DNA from: Bacteroidota bacterium
Lineage (GTDB): Bacteria; Bacteroidota; Bacteroidia; Bacteroidales; UBA1715
Direction of reading: 5' to 3'
DNA length: 14,104 nucleotides
NCBI GenBank assembly: GCA_029266015.1
Contig: JAJUFK010000032.1
Coordinates: 1 to 14,104, forward strand
The stretch's first letter is position 1. Every line of letters starts with the position of its first letter. This document shows positions 1-6,917 of the stretch, piece by piece. Under the pieces are notes generated by a model. It saw only the letters and a program-made list of their open reading frames with translations. It was not told the DNA's origin and ran no database searches. The translations under genes were made by a program, and so were the position numbers.

Positions 1-240
1 AAACATTCTTGTAACACTCTGCAAAACAGAATCTTCATCTGATATAGTTTCAAGATTGAACTGATATAAATCGGGAGCTTTAAATGGTGTTAAAAAAAAT
101 GACAATAAAATATTTTTTGTATGTTCATCATGAATTTCAACTTCTGAATGTGACAATTCAATTCCTTGATTTTCGTTTTTATTGCCAATTTTGTGAATGA
201 CAATTTTTTCTATTATAGTCTGTGAAAATTGTATATTCAT
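1..240 (-). CDS. Nucleoid-associated protein (NdpA/YejK-like), N-terminal part
   Basis: An open frame of 80 codons starts at the ATG at 240-238 and runs off the left edge without a stop, so only the N-terminus is visible. The translation begins MNIQFSQTIIEKIVIHKIGN and continues with a segment ending in LLSFFLTPFK. This resembles the start of Bacteroidota nucleoid-associated proteins of the NdpA/YejK family (PF04245): a short strand, an 'IxxIIVHKVGN'-like motif, then 'LLxYFLxPFK'. Family members are cytoplasmic proteins that co-purify with the nucleoid; their exact job in Bacteroidota is not established. The start lies 12 nt after the ogt stop, so it is probably the last visible gene of the ileS operon. 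The call rests on the N-terminal motif pattern recalled from the family and needs the rest of the gene. Confidence 0.72.
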   Translation of the reverse strand, partial: MNIQFSQTIIEKIVIHKIGNKNENQGIELSHSEVEIHDEHTKNILLSFFLTPFKAPDLYQFNLETISDEDSVLQSVTRMF

Positions 241-252
241 ATGTAGTTTAAA

Positions 253-711
253 TTATATATACTTTTTTTCTAAATCCAACAACAATTGTTTTCTCCAAAT
301 ACCACCTTTGTACCCTTGCTTTGAATGAGAAACATGTACAATTCTATGACAAGGAATAACTATAAGAATTGGATTGTTATGCAACACATTTCCAATAGCT
401 CTTACGGATTGTGGCGATGATATAGTATATGCTATATTTTTATATGTAGTTGTTGTTCCGTAAGGAATCTGCATACACGCTTCATATACTTTGGTTGAAT
501 AAATAGATTTTATATACTGAATCGGCATTGTAAACTCGGTGCGTTTTCCATTAAAATATTCGTGTAGTTCTTGTTTGCTTTGACTAATTACAACATTTTC
601 ATTTGCAATGGTAACTGTATCAACAAATTGAATTGAAAAAACAGCATTGTGATTTGCTCGTATTTCAATGATACCACAAGGAGAAGTAATGAAACCCGAA
701 TACAATTCCAT
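253..711 (-). CDS. ogt: Methylated-DNA--protein-cysteine S-methyltransferase
   Basis: This 152-residue cytoplasmic DNA repair protein takes the alkyl group from O6-alkylguanine (or O4-alkylthymine) onto its own cysteine in a one-turn suicide reaction. The hallmark PCHRIV motif is at residues 120-125, with acceptor Cys121. It is preceded by SVRAIGNVLHNNP (102-114), which carries the arginine that flips the base (Arg104), and followed by GYKGGIWRKQLLLDLE (133-148), the usual C-terminal helix region. An N-terminal ribonuclease-H-like domain occupies about residues 1-65. No AdaA DNA-binding part is present, so it is an Ogt-type single enzyme and not the adaptive-response regulator Ada. Its ATG overlaps the lspA stop by 1 nt (TAATG), implying translational coupling within the ileS-lspA operon. 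No Shine-Dalgarno sequence is seen. Confidence 0.95.
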   Translation of the reverse strand: MELYSGFITSPCGIIEIRANHNAVFSIQFVDTVTIANENVVISQSKQELHEYFNGKRTEFTMPIQYIKSIYSTKVYEACMQIPYGTTTTYKNIAYTISSPQSVRAIGNVLHNNPILIVIPCHRIVHVSHSKQGYKGGIWRKQLLLDLEKKYI

Positions 712-1319
712 TATATTTCTTTAAAAAATTTTCTTTGAAACAACAATAAATATAATACCCCAACTGTAATAGCTGAATCGGCTATATTAAAAATTGGTTT
801 AAAAAATGTAAATGGTTCTCCTCCCCATACAGGAAGCCATTCAGGAAACGTACCTCGTATAATTGGACAATAAATCATATCAACCACATGCCCTTGCAAA
901 AAAGGAGCATATCCACCAGACTCAGGCATAAATTGAGCTACTGTTCCAAATGTACTTTCGCTAAAAAGTATTCCATACAAAGCACTGTCAATTATATTAC
1001 CCATAGCTCCGGCAAGAATTGCACTTAATCCAACAATTACATCAAGAGGAGCATCTCGTTTAATTAATTTTCGTATGTACAATATTATAAAAACAGATGC
1101 AACAATTCTAAACAATGTAAGAGCAATTTTACCAATTACTCCACCGAATTTCATTCCGAATGCAAAACCGGGATTTTCAACAAAATAAATAAAAACTCTA
1201 TCACCTAATACAGGTATCATCTCTTCGGCATGCATGCTTGTTTTTACTAATATTTTGGTTAATTGGTCAACAAACAAAATAAGAAAAACAAGCAAAACAG
1301 CCCAATATTCTTTTTTCAT
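711..1319 (-). CDS. lspA: Lipoprotein signal peptidase (signal peptidase II)
   Basis: This inner-membrane aspartyl protease of 202 residues removes signal peptides from prolipoproteins after lipid modification of the lipobox cysteine. Hydrophobic segments lie near residues 6-24, 62-83, 94-112 and 178-195, as expected for four membrane helices. Family motifs are visible: DQLTK (18-22), ENPGFAFG (48-55, the NxGxAFG box), GNIID (107-111), VVD (145-147) and NIADSAI (178-184). Asp147 and Asp181 are the expected catalytic pair. Between GNIID and VVD, and again before NIAD, there is extra sequence that I associate with the Bacteroidota form of LspA. The start is 21 nt after the stop of the DksA-like gene. 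In this window the lipoprotein at 5932 would be a likely substrate. Confidence 0.96.
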   Translation of the reverse strand: MKKEYWAVLLVFLILFVDQLTKILVKTSMHAEEMIPVLGDRVFIYFVENPGFAFGMKFGGVIGKIALTLFRIVASVFIILYIRKLIKRDAPLDVIVGLSAILAGAMGNIIDSALYGILFSESTFGTVAQFMPESGGYAPFLQGHVVDMIYCPIIRGTFPEWLPVWGGEPFTFFKPIFNIADSAITVGVLYLLLFQRKFFKEI

Positions 1320-1340
1320 ACAAATGATATCAATAACAAT

Positions 1341-1724
1341 TTATTTAGAACCCGCATTTTTTGCATCAATACTAAGTGTAGCATGAGGCACTGCTCGTAA
1401 TCTCTCTTTTGAAATTAATTTTCCTGTATTTCTACATATACCATATGTCTTGTTTTCTATACGAATCAATGCTGCTTTCAAATGTTGAATAAACTTTTCT
1501 TGACGTTCTGCCAATTTTCCTGTTTCTTCTTTTGATAATACTGCAGCACCTTCTTCAAATATTTTGAATGTTGGTGATGTATCTTGAATATCATTACCAT
1601 CTTGGTGACGAATAGAAAGCTTCAATTGATCATAATCCAATATAGCTTTATCTAATTTTTCAAGTATTATTTGCTTGAACTCTTCTAACTCAGCATCTGA
1701 GTATCGTGTTTTTTCTTGTTCCAT
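1341..1724 (-). CDS. TraR/DksA-family protein with reduced zinc finger
   Basis: This 127-residue protein has a long helical N-terminal part (about residues 8-92, rich in Glu, Lys and Leu) followed by a C-terminal module: YGICRNTGKLISKERLRAVPHATLSID (94-120). DksA-family proteins usually enter the RNA polymerase secondary channel and alter initiation, with a four-cysteine zinc finger in the C-terminal module. Here only Cys97 remains; the other positions hold residues such as Thr100, so zinc binding is unlikely. The same module is, to my knowledge, typical of the Bacteroidota version, which sits between ileS and lspA in many genomes. The start is 14 nt after the ileS stop and is preceded by a strong AGGAGG sequence, unlike any other gene here. 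Function in transcription is inferred from family membership only. Confidence 0.88.
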   Translation of the reverse strand: MEQEKTRYSDAELEEFKQIILEKLDKAILDYDQLKLSIRHQDGNDIQDTSPTFKIFEEGAAVLSKEETGKLAERQEKFIQHLKAALIRIENKTYGICRNTGKLISKERLRAVPHATLSIDAKNAGSK

Positions 1725-1728
1725 ATAG

Positions 1729-1734
1729 CCTCCT
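1729..1734 (-). promoter_or_regulatory. Strong Shine-Dalgarno sequence for the DksA-like gene
   Basis: On the minus strand the sequence AAAGGAGGCTATATG leads into the start of the TraR/DksA-family gene: a perfect AGGAGG core with a 4-nt spacer to the ATG at 1724. It lies in the 14-nt gap after the ileS stop. Every other start in the window has only A/T-rich sequence before it, as is usual in Bacteroidota, whose ribosomes largely hide the anti-Shine-Dalgarno tail. The site supports the chosen start and may set this gene's translation apart from that of its operon neighbours. Confidence 0.6.
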
Positions 1735-1738
1735 TTTT

Positions 1739-4700
1739 TTACGCCTTAGAAATAGCAATTATTGTTTCAATTGTATTGTCAATTTCTACGACTTTTTGGT
1801 TTATTTGTTCTATTTTATCTAATAAATTAATTTGTGTACACAAAGTCTCTGTTTTAATATATTCAGAATGAGCAACTACAGCTTCATTTACAGCATCATG
1901 TTTTTGTATTTCTAGGCAAATTTTATCTGTTACTTCTAAACCTATTTCTTTTCTAAAATTTTGAATTCTATTTACAAACTCACGAGCTATTCCTTCATAC
2001 AATAAATCTTTGGTAATAGTAGTATCTAAAGCCACTGTGATACTACCTTCATTTGCAACTTGCCATCCGGGTATATCTTCCGAAATTATTTCAACTTCGT
2101 CAAGTAAAATAGTAACTTGTTGACCTTCTATCTCAAATTCTAAGGTCCCCTGTTTTTCAAACGCAAATATCTCTTCGTTTTTCATTACTGAAACATACTG
2201 TGCTATCTGCTTCATTATCTTTCCGTATTTTGGACCTAAAGCCTTAAAATTTGGTTTTACTTTTTTTACCAAAATACCCGATGCATCTTCAAGCAACTCT
2301 ATTTCTTTTACATTTACTTCTGTTTTTATAATTTCAGAAACTGTAGCTATATCTTGTGCAAATTCCTCACTTATTTTTGGAATTATAACCTTTTGTAGGG
2401 GCTGACGTACTTTAATTGCTACTTTTCTACGAAGTGCCAATATCATAGATGACACTGTTTGAGCAATTGCCATTCGTTCTTCTAATTTTTTATCAATTTT
2501 AGAAGCATCATATTTTGGGAAATCTGCTAAATGTACAGAACTAACAGTATATCGTTGAGTAACTATATTTAAATCACAAAATAATTTATCAGCGTAGAAT
2601 GGAGCTATAGGTGCCATTAACAATGCTACTGTTTCTAAACATGTATATAATGTTTGATATGCAGATATTTTATCTTCGTTCATTTCACCTTTCCAATATC
2701 TTTTACGCGATAACCTTACAAACCAGTTACTCACATTATCCATTACAAAATCTTGAATACATCTACCCGCTTTTGTTGGTTCATAATTTTCATAATGTGC
2801 TGTAACTTCTTGAATTAACGTATGCAATAACGAAATAATCCATCTATCTAATTCAGGACGTTTATCATAAGGAATTTCAGGATATTGCATTGCAAATGAA
2901 TCTAAATTTGCATATAAAGCAAAAAATGAATACGTATTATAGAGGGTACCGAAGAATTTTCGTTTTACCTCATCTATTCCTTCTGTATCATATTTTAAAT
3001 TATCCCAAGGTGAAGCATTGGTAACCATATACCATCGCAATGGATCTGAACCTTTTTCTTCTATTTCTTTGAAGGGATCAACAGCATTTCCAAGTCTTTT
3101 TGACATTTTATTGCCATTTTTATCCAACACCAAGCCATTTGAAACTACATTTTTAAATGCAACATTGTCAAACAACATGGTAGCAAGAGCATGTAATGTA
3201 AAAAACCACCCTCTTGTTTGATCAACACCTTCTGCAATAAAATCGGCAGGATATACCGTTTTAAACAATTCTTTGTTCTCAAACGGATAATGCAACTGTG
3301 CATACGGCATTGCTCCTGAATCAAACCATACGTCAATTAAATCAGTTTCTCTGTACATAGGGACTCCACTCTCTGATACTAATACTATTCTATCAACATA
3401 TGGACGATGCATATCAAACACAGAATAATTCTCTTTAGAAAAATCACCCGGCACAAATTGTTGCAATGGATTTTCTGTCATTACTCCTGCTTTAATTGAT
3501 TTTTCTATTTCACTTTGTAATTCTTCAAGCGAACCTATACATTTTATTTCTGTTTTATCTTCACTCATCCAAATAGGTAATGGTGTACCCCAATATCTTG
3601 AACGAGAAAGATTCCAATCTTGCAAATTTTCTAACCATTTACCAAATCTACCTGTACCTGTTGAGGACGGTTTCCAATTAATTGTTGCATTTAATTCTAT
3701 TAATCGGTCTTTAACCTTAGGGGTTTGTATAAACCATGAATCAAGCGGATAATATAAAATAGGTTTATCTGTTCGCCAACAATGTGGATAATTGTGAACA
3801 TGCTTTTCTACTTTAAATGCTCTGTTTGCTTTTTTTAATTCTACAGAAATATCAACATCTATGGTGGCATCTTGTTCTGTTAATGTTTCGTCATATTCAT
3901 TTTTTACATACCTCCCTGCAAATTGACTATATAAATCTACATTTACATTTGATTTTATAAAATCTTTATCCATATCTGCTAGAGGCATCATTCTCCCTTG
4001 TTTATCAACAAGTGGTGACTGATTCCCCTTTGAATCAATTACATATAATCCGGTAATACCATGTTGCTTTGCAACATATGCATCATCGGCACCAAAAGTA
4101 GGTGCTATATGAACTATACCGGTTCCATCTTCAGTTGTAACAAAATCACCGCTAATTACCTCAAATGCTTTACCTTGAGGCACAACCCACGGTATAAGTT
4201 GTTCATAAGAAATTCCACACAATGCATCACCGGTAAATTCTTGTAAAACACGATATGGTACTATTTTTTCCCCTGCAGAATATGAATCTATTGATGCTTC
4301 TAATCCTTTTTCCGAAAAATATGCTGATAGCCGTTCTTTTGCTAAAACAACTATAATTGGCTCTGCAGTATATGGATTAAATGTTTGTACCTGCACATAG
4401 GTAATTTTAGGGCCTACACACAATGCTGTATTAGAAGGCAAAGTCCAAGGTGTTGTTGTCCAAGCAAGTATAAATAATTGTGAATCATTTTGAGGAAATA
4501 GCCATTGAGAAACTTTATTTCGTATCACTTTAAACTGAGCTACACAAGTGGTATCTTTTACGTCTCTATAACATCCCGGTTGATTTAATTCATGAGAACT
4601 TAAGCCGGTACCGGCAGCAGGTGAATACGGTTGTATTGTGTATCCTTTGTACAACAATCCTTTTTCATACAACTGTTTTAACAAATACCATATTGTTTCT

Positions 4701-5173
4701 ATATATTTATTATCATAGGTTATATATGGATTTTCCATATCAACCCAATATCCTATTTTTTGTGTTAATTGTTCCCATTCACTTGTATACTTCATTACAT
4801 TGTGTCTACAAGCATTATTATAATCTTCAACACTAATAGTTTTTCCAATATCTTCTTTTGTAATTCCTAATTCTTTTTCAACACCAAGTTCTACAGGCAA
4901 GCCATGAGTATCCCAACCAGCTTTACGGTGAACCTGAAATCCTTGCATAGTTTTAAACCTACAAAAAATATCTTTAATTGCACGAGCCATTACATGATGA
5001 ATTCCAGGTAATCCATTTGCAGAAGGTGGCCCTTCATAAAATACAAATGATGGAGATCCTTCTCGGCTCTGTATACTTTGTTTAAATGTATCTTCCTCTA
5101 TCCACTTAGCAAGTATTTCCTTGTTTATTGCAGACAAATCTAACCCCGAATATTCTTTAAACGCCTTATTCAT
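1739..5173 (-). CDS. ileS: Isoleucyl-tRNA synthetase, type 2 (GIHH signature)
   Basis: This cytoplasmic class I aminoacyl-tRNA synthetase of 1144 residues charges tRNA-Ile and hydrolyses mischarged Val. The ATP-binding signature lies in PPSANGLPGIHHVMAR (49-64); the usual HIGH is replaced by GIHH at 57-60. The CP1 editing domain includes DGTGIVHIAPTFGADD (about 347-362). WNLSRSRYWGTPLPIW is near 520, the KMSKR loop is at 689-693, and an anticodon-binding region follows. The C-terminus (about 900-1144) carries the extension seen in long IleS proteins (FKALGPKYGKIMKQIAQ) and shows no CxxC zinc knuckles. Length and motifs fit the eukaryote-like type 2 enzyme common in Bacteroidota, a class known for low mupirocin sensitivity. 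It is the first gene of a leftward operon and has a consensus promoter about 30 nt upstream. The predicted leader is too short for a T-box. Confidence 0.97.
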   Translation of the reverse strand: MNKAFKEYSGLDLSAINKEILAKWIEEDTFKQSIQSREGSPSFVFYEGPPSANGLPGIHHVMARAIKDIFCRFKTMQGFQVHRKAGWDTHGLPVELGVEKELGITKEDIGKTISVEDYNNACRHNVMKYTSEWEQLTQKIGYWVDMENPYITYDNKYIETIWYLLKQLYEKGLLYKGYTIQPYSPAAGTGLSSHELNQPGCYRDVKDTTCVAQFKVIRNKVSQWLFPQNDSQLFILAWTTTPWTLPSNTALCVGPKITYVQVQTFNPYTAEPIIVVLAKERLSAYFSEKGLEASIDSYSAGEKIVPYRVLQEFTGDALCGISYEQLIPWVVPQGKAFEVISGDFVTTEDGTGIVHIAPTFGADDAYVAKQHGITGLYVIDSKGNQSPLVDKQGRMMPLADMDKDFIKSNVNVDLYSQFAGRYVKNEYDETLTEQDATIDVDISVELKKANRAFKVEKHVHNYPHCWRTDKPILYYPLDSWFIQTPKVKDRLIELNATINWKPSSTGTGRFGKWLENLQDWNLSRSRYWGTPLPIWMSEDKTEIKCIGSLEELQSEIEKSIKAGVMTENPLQQFVPGDFSKENYSVFDMHRPYVDRIVLVSESGVPMYRETDLIDVWFDSGAMPYAQLHYPFENKELFKTVYPADFIAEGVDQTRGWFFTLHALATMLFDNVAFKNVVSNGLVLDKNGNKMSKRLGNAVDPFKEIEEKGSDPLRWYMVTNASPWDNLKYDTEGIDEVKRKFFGTLYNTYSFFALYANLDSFAMQYPEIPYDKRPELDRWIISLLHTLIQEVTAHYENYEPTKAGRCIQDFVMDNVSNWFVRLSRKRYWKGEMNEDKISAYQTLYTCLETVALLMAPIAPFYADKLFCDLNIVTQRYTVSSVHLADFPKYDASKIDKKLEERMAIAQTVSSMILALRRKVAIKVRQPLQKVIIPKISEEFAQDIATVSEIIKTEVNVKEIELLEDASGILVKKVKPNFKALGPKYGKIMKQIAQYVSVMKNEEIFAFEKQGTLEFEIEGQQVTILLDEVEIISEDIPGWQVANEGSITVALDTTITKDLLYEGIAREFVNRIQNFRKEIGLEVTDKICLEIQKHDAVNEAVVAHSEYIKTETLCTQINLLDKIEQINQKVVEIDNTIETIIAISKA

Positions 5174-5205
5174 TGTGAAATTGACAAGTATTTTTTAAAA
5201 TTGTG

Positions 5206-5235
5206 CAAATATAATTCTTTTTACCTACCATACAA
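5206..5235 (-). promoter_or_regulatory. Consensus Bacteroidota promoter of the ileS operon
   Basis: Read on the minus strand, TTG (5235-5233), exactly 19 nt, then TATATTTG (5213-5206). This is a full match to the Bacteroidota sigma-ABfr pattern of a -33 TTG and a -7 TAnnTTTG. Transcription should start a few bases downstream, near 5200, giving a leader of about 25-30 nt before the ileS ATG at 5173. No hairpin or riboswitch fits in that leader. The match and its spacing are directly visible; activity is inferred. Confidence 0.8.
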
Positions 5236-5371
5236 TTAATTATAATTTGAAACTTATGAATAAGTTATAAAGATTTTTTAATTGTTTGTGTTGTTAAAAA
5301 ATGTTAATAATCTTACCTCGTAAAATGTATTTCAACTTAATTAAAACCGGTATTTTTATCAAAAAAAATTT

Positions 5372-5884
5372 ATGAGATTTCTATCAATAAGTATTTGTAT
5401 TATACTTTTTCAATACTCTTACTCTCAATCTATAGGAGGTGGATTGGCAGGTAACATTCAAACAGAAAGCATTGGTGTAGAATTACGAGCAATAGTACCA
5501 ACAAAATTCTTTTCTGTTACTCCGCAAATAGTATACTATCCTTTTTTTAATACAATAACTGAACTATATGCCGGAATAGGCATTCAAGTTCCTTTTATGC
5601 ATATTAAAACAGCTAATGTATATGCCTTAGGACACGCGTCTTACGATGCTTGGTTTAATTATGATGTATCACCTATGCTAAATGCAAAATTTCACAATTT
5701 TGCCGGCGAAGTTGGATTAGGAATTATTTCAGACCGATGTTTAAATCCTTTTGCTGAATATAGGTATAATATTGTTTTTCGCGAAGCTAATATAAGAGTT
5801 GGAATACTTGTAGACCTCTCCTGCAATAGCGGAACGGGGTACCATAGCGGAGCAAGAAATTCAGTAAAATGTCCTCATCGTTAA
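5372..5884 (+). CDS. Small secreted protein, probably outer-membrane beta-barrel; function unknown
   Basis: I do not recognise a named family for this 170-residue protein. It opens with a hydrophobic Sec signal, MRFLSISICIILFQYSYS, with likely cleavage before QSIGGG at about residue 19. The rest is a series of short alternating hydrophobic and aromatic strands with Gly and Asn turns (for example GVELRAIVP, SVTPQIVYYPFF, ELYAGIGIQVPF, VYALGHASYDAWFN, GEVGLGIIS, AEYRYNIVFREANIRVGILVDL). This pattern suggests a small outer-membrane beta-barrel or a compact periplasmic beta protein. The final 20 residues after Asp148 are hydrophilic, contain two cysteines and do not look like a strand. Its gene diverges from ileS across a 198-nt gap and is followed 47 nt later by a lipoprotein gene in the same direction, so the two may be cotranscribed. 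No strong promoter match is seen upstream. Confidence 0.72.
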   Translation: MRFLSISICIILFQYSYSQSIGGGLAGNIQTESIGVELRAIVPTKFFSVTPQIVYYPFFNTITELYAGIGIQVPFMHIKTANVYALGHASYDAWFNYDVSPMLNAKFHNFAGEVGLGIISDRCLNPFAEYRYNIVFREANIRVGILVDLSCNSGTGYHSGARNSVKCPHR

Positions 5885-5931
5885 ATTTACTCATATGCAA
5901 CAAAAATGTAATAACCCTAAAAAATAAAACT

Positions 5932-6807
5932 ATGAAAACACAAAAACTTATTACTATTATTGTATGTTGTTCTGTAGCTCTATCATTTCAAAACTGTTCA
6001 AAAGATAGAATTGAAACAAATAAAAAATCATACGAATCTATGAATGCGTATTTTGATTCAAAAAAACAAGAAGAACAAGAATTTATAATTGACACATTGG
6101 GAGAATGTCCTATTACCGGTAAATTAGGTACTCATATTTGCATACAAAAATCTGATTTACAATTTGCTAATGGCGACAGCGTGTATTTTCCATACATTCT
6201 AAAATTAGTAGAATTATACAGCATAAAAGATATGTTATACTATCAAGCAACTAACAATACTACAGATGGCTATTTTTCCAGTAAAGGTGAAGTTAGAATT
6301 CGTACGTTTAAAAATGAATCCGAATTACAATTACGTTCAAATAAAAGTATTGAAGTCGAAATAAAAGATTCTACATCAAATCAAGATTTGTCTGTATATT
6401 ATCAACAAAATACTACTCCATTCATGTGGAATAAGTCAAATGAATTATATTCTGACACTGATTATGGATATTTAAGTTTAGTATCATTAGGGTGGAATAG
6501 TGCCGGTAAACAAATAGCAAATACTAATACAGCAAAAATTACCTTTTCTTCTGAAACTGATAACTTAGAAACTGTAGAAATGTTTCTGTATATTCATTCC
6601 GGTCAAAGTATTGTAAAAATAAATAACCACAAAGAAATTCAAGCCCCATTAGGAGAAGAAGTTACAATCATATGCATGGCTATTGATAAACAAAACCAAT
6701 TATACAGTTTTAAAACAACTAAATTAATTTCCGGCAATTTAGCAATAGATGTTTCTTTAACTAAAATATCAGATGAAGAACTAACACAAATACTGGATAA
6801 TTTATAA
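5932..6807 (+). CDS. Lipoprotein, probably surface-exposed; function unknown
   Basis: The protein has 291 residues from the ATG at 5932, chosen because MKTQKLITIIVCCSVALSFQ forms a proper signal peptide ending at Cys22. An in-frame ATG at 5869 would add 21 residues, bury the signal and overlap the upstream gene. Cys22 is followed by SKDR. This fits the 'C-x-K-(D/E)' type of lipoprotein export signal reported for surface lipoproteins of some Bacteroidota, so display on the cell surface is inferred. Residues about 53-150 (ITGKLGTHICIQKSDL ... LVELYS ... TTDGYFSSKGEVRIRTF) recall a beta-rich repeat module of Bacteroidota exported proteins ('GTxIxIP ... ExxxxxD ... TxsdGxxLxxxGxxxIxA'). This is a resemblance, not a firm family call. 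LspA, encoded at 711-1319, would process it. A strong terminator lies 24 nt after its stop. Confidence 0.8.
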   Translation: MKTQKLITIIVCCSVALSFQNCSKDRIETNKKSYESMNAYFDSKKQEEQEFIIDTLGECPITGKLGTHICIQKSDLQFANGDSVYFPYILKLVELYSIKDMLYYQATNNTTDGYFSSKGEVRIRTFKNESELQLRSNKSIEVEIKDSTSNQDLSVYYQQNTTPFMWNKSNELYSDTDYGYLSLVSLGWNSAGKQIANTNTAKITFSSETDNLETVEMFLYIHSGQSIVKINNHKEIQAPLGEEVTIICMAIDKQNQLYSFKTTKLISGNLAIDVSLTKISDEELTQILDNL

Positions 6808-6831
6808 AAATATTTACATATTACATGTTAT

Positions 6832-6867
6832 AAAGCCTCGTAATTTTTTATTACGAGGCTTTTTTTT
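6832..6867 (+). terminator. Rho-independent terminator after the lipoprotein gene
   Basis: A perfect 13-bp stem is formed by AAAGCCTCGTAAT (6832-6844) and ATTACGAGGCTTT (6850-6862) around a 5-nt T loop. It is followed by an unbroken T run to 6867 (8 T in all from 6860). It lies between the lipoprotein stop (6807) and the superoxide dismutase start (6918), so it separates the two as transcription units. Confidence 0.92.
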
Positions 6868-6917
6868 GTAAGAAAACAATATTAAGAAACGACTTACAAT
6901 ATAAATTCTATTTAATA

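Noticed and set aside
2611..4836. Several short plus-strand open frames opposite ileS, and similar ones opposite the PorP/SprF and PPDK_N genes
   Set aside because: They are 60-93 codons, antisense to strongly conserved coding sequence, low in complexity, and have no recognisable motifs. They are shadows of the real genes.
5174..5205. T-box or other riboswitch in the ileS leader
   Set aside because: The promoter at 5206-5235 leaves a leader of only about 25-30 nt, with no hairpin or T-box sequence.
5291..5320. Promoter for the gene at 5372: TTG (5291-5293), 19 nt, TTACCTCG
   Set aside because: The spacing is right but the -7 element has three mismatches to TAnnTTTG, too weak to list as a feature.
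5820..5880. G+C-richer end of the gene at 5372 with a short direct repeat ATAGCGGA
   Set aside because: Two 8-nt copies within one gene end are not enough to claim a repeat element or insertion site.
5869..5931. Upstream ATG (5869) for the lipoprotein gene
   Set aside because: It would overlap the preceding gene and place 21 residues before a clean lipoprotein signal peptide. The start at 5932 gives the lipobox cysteine at position 22.
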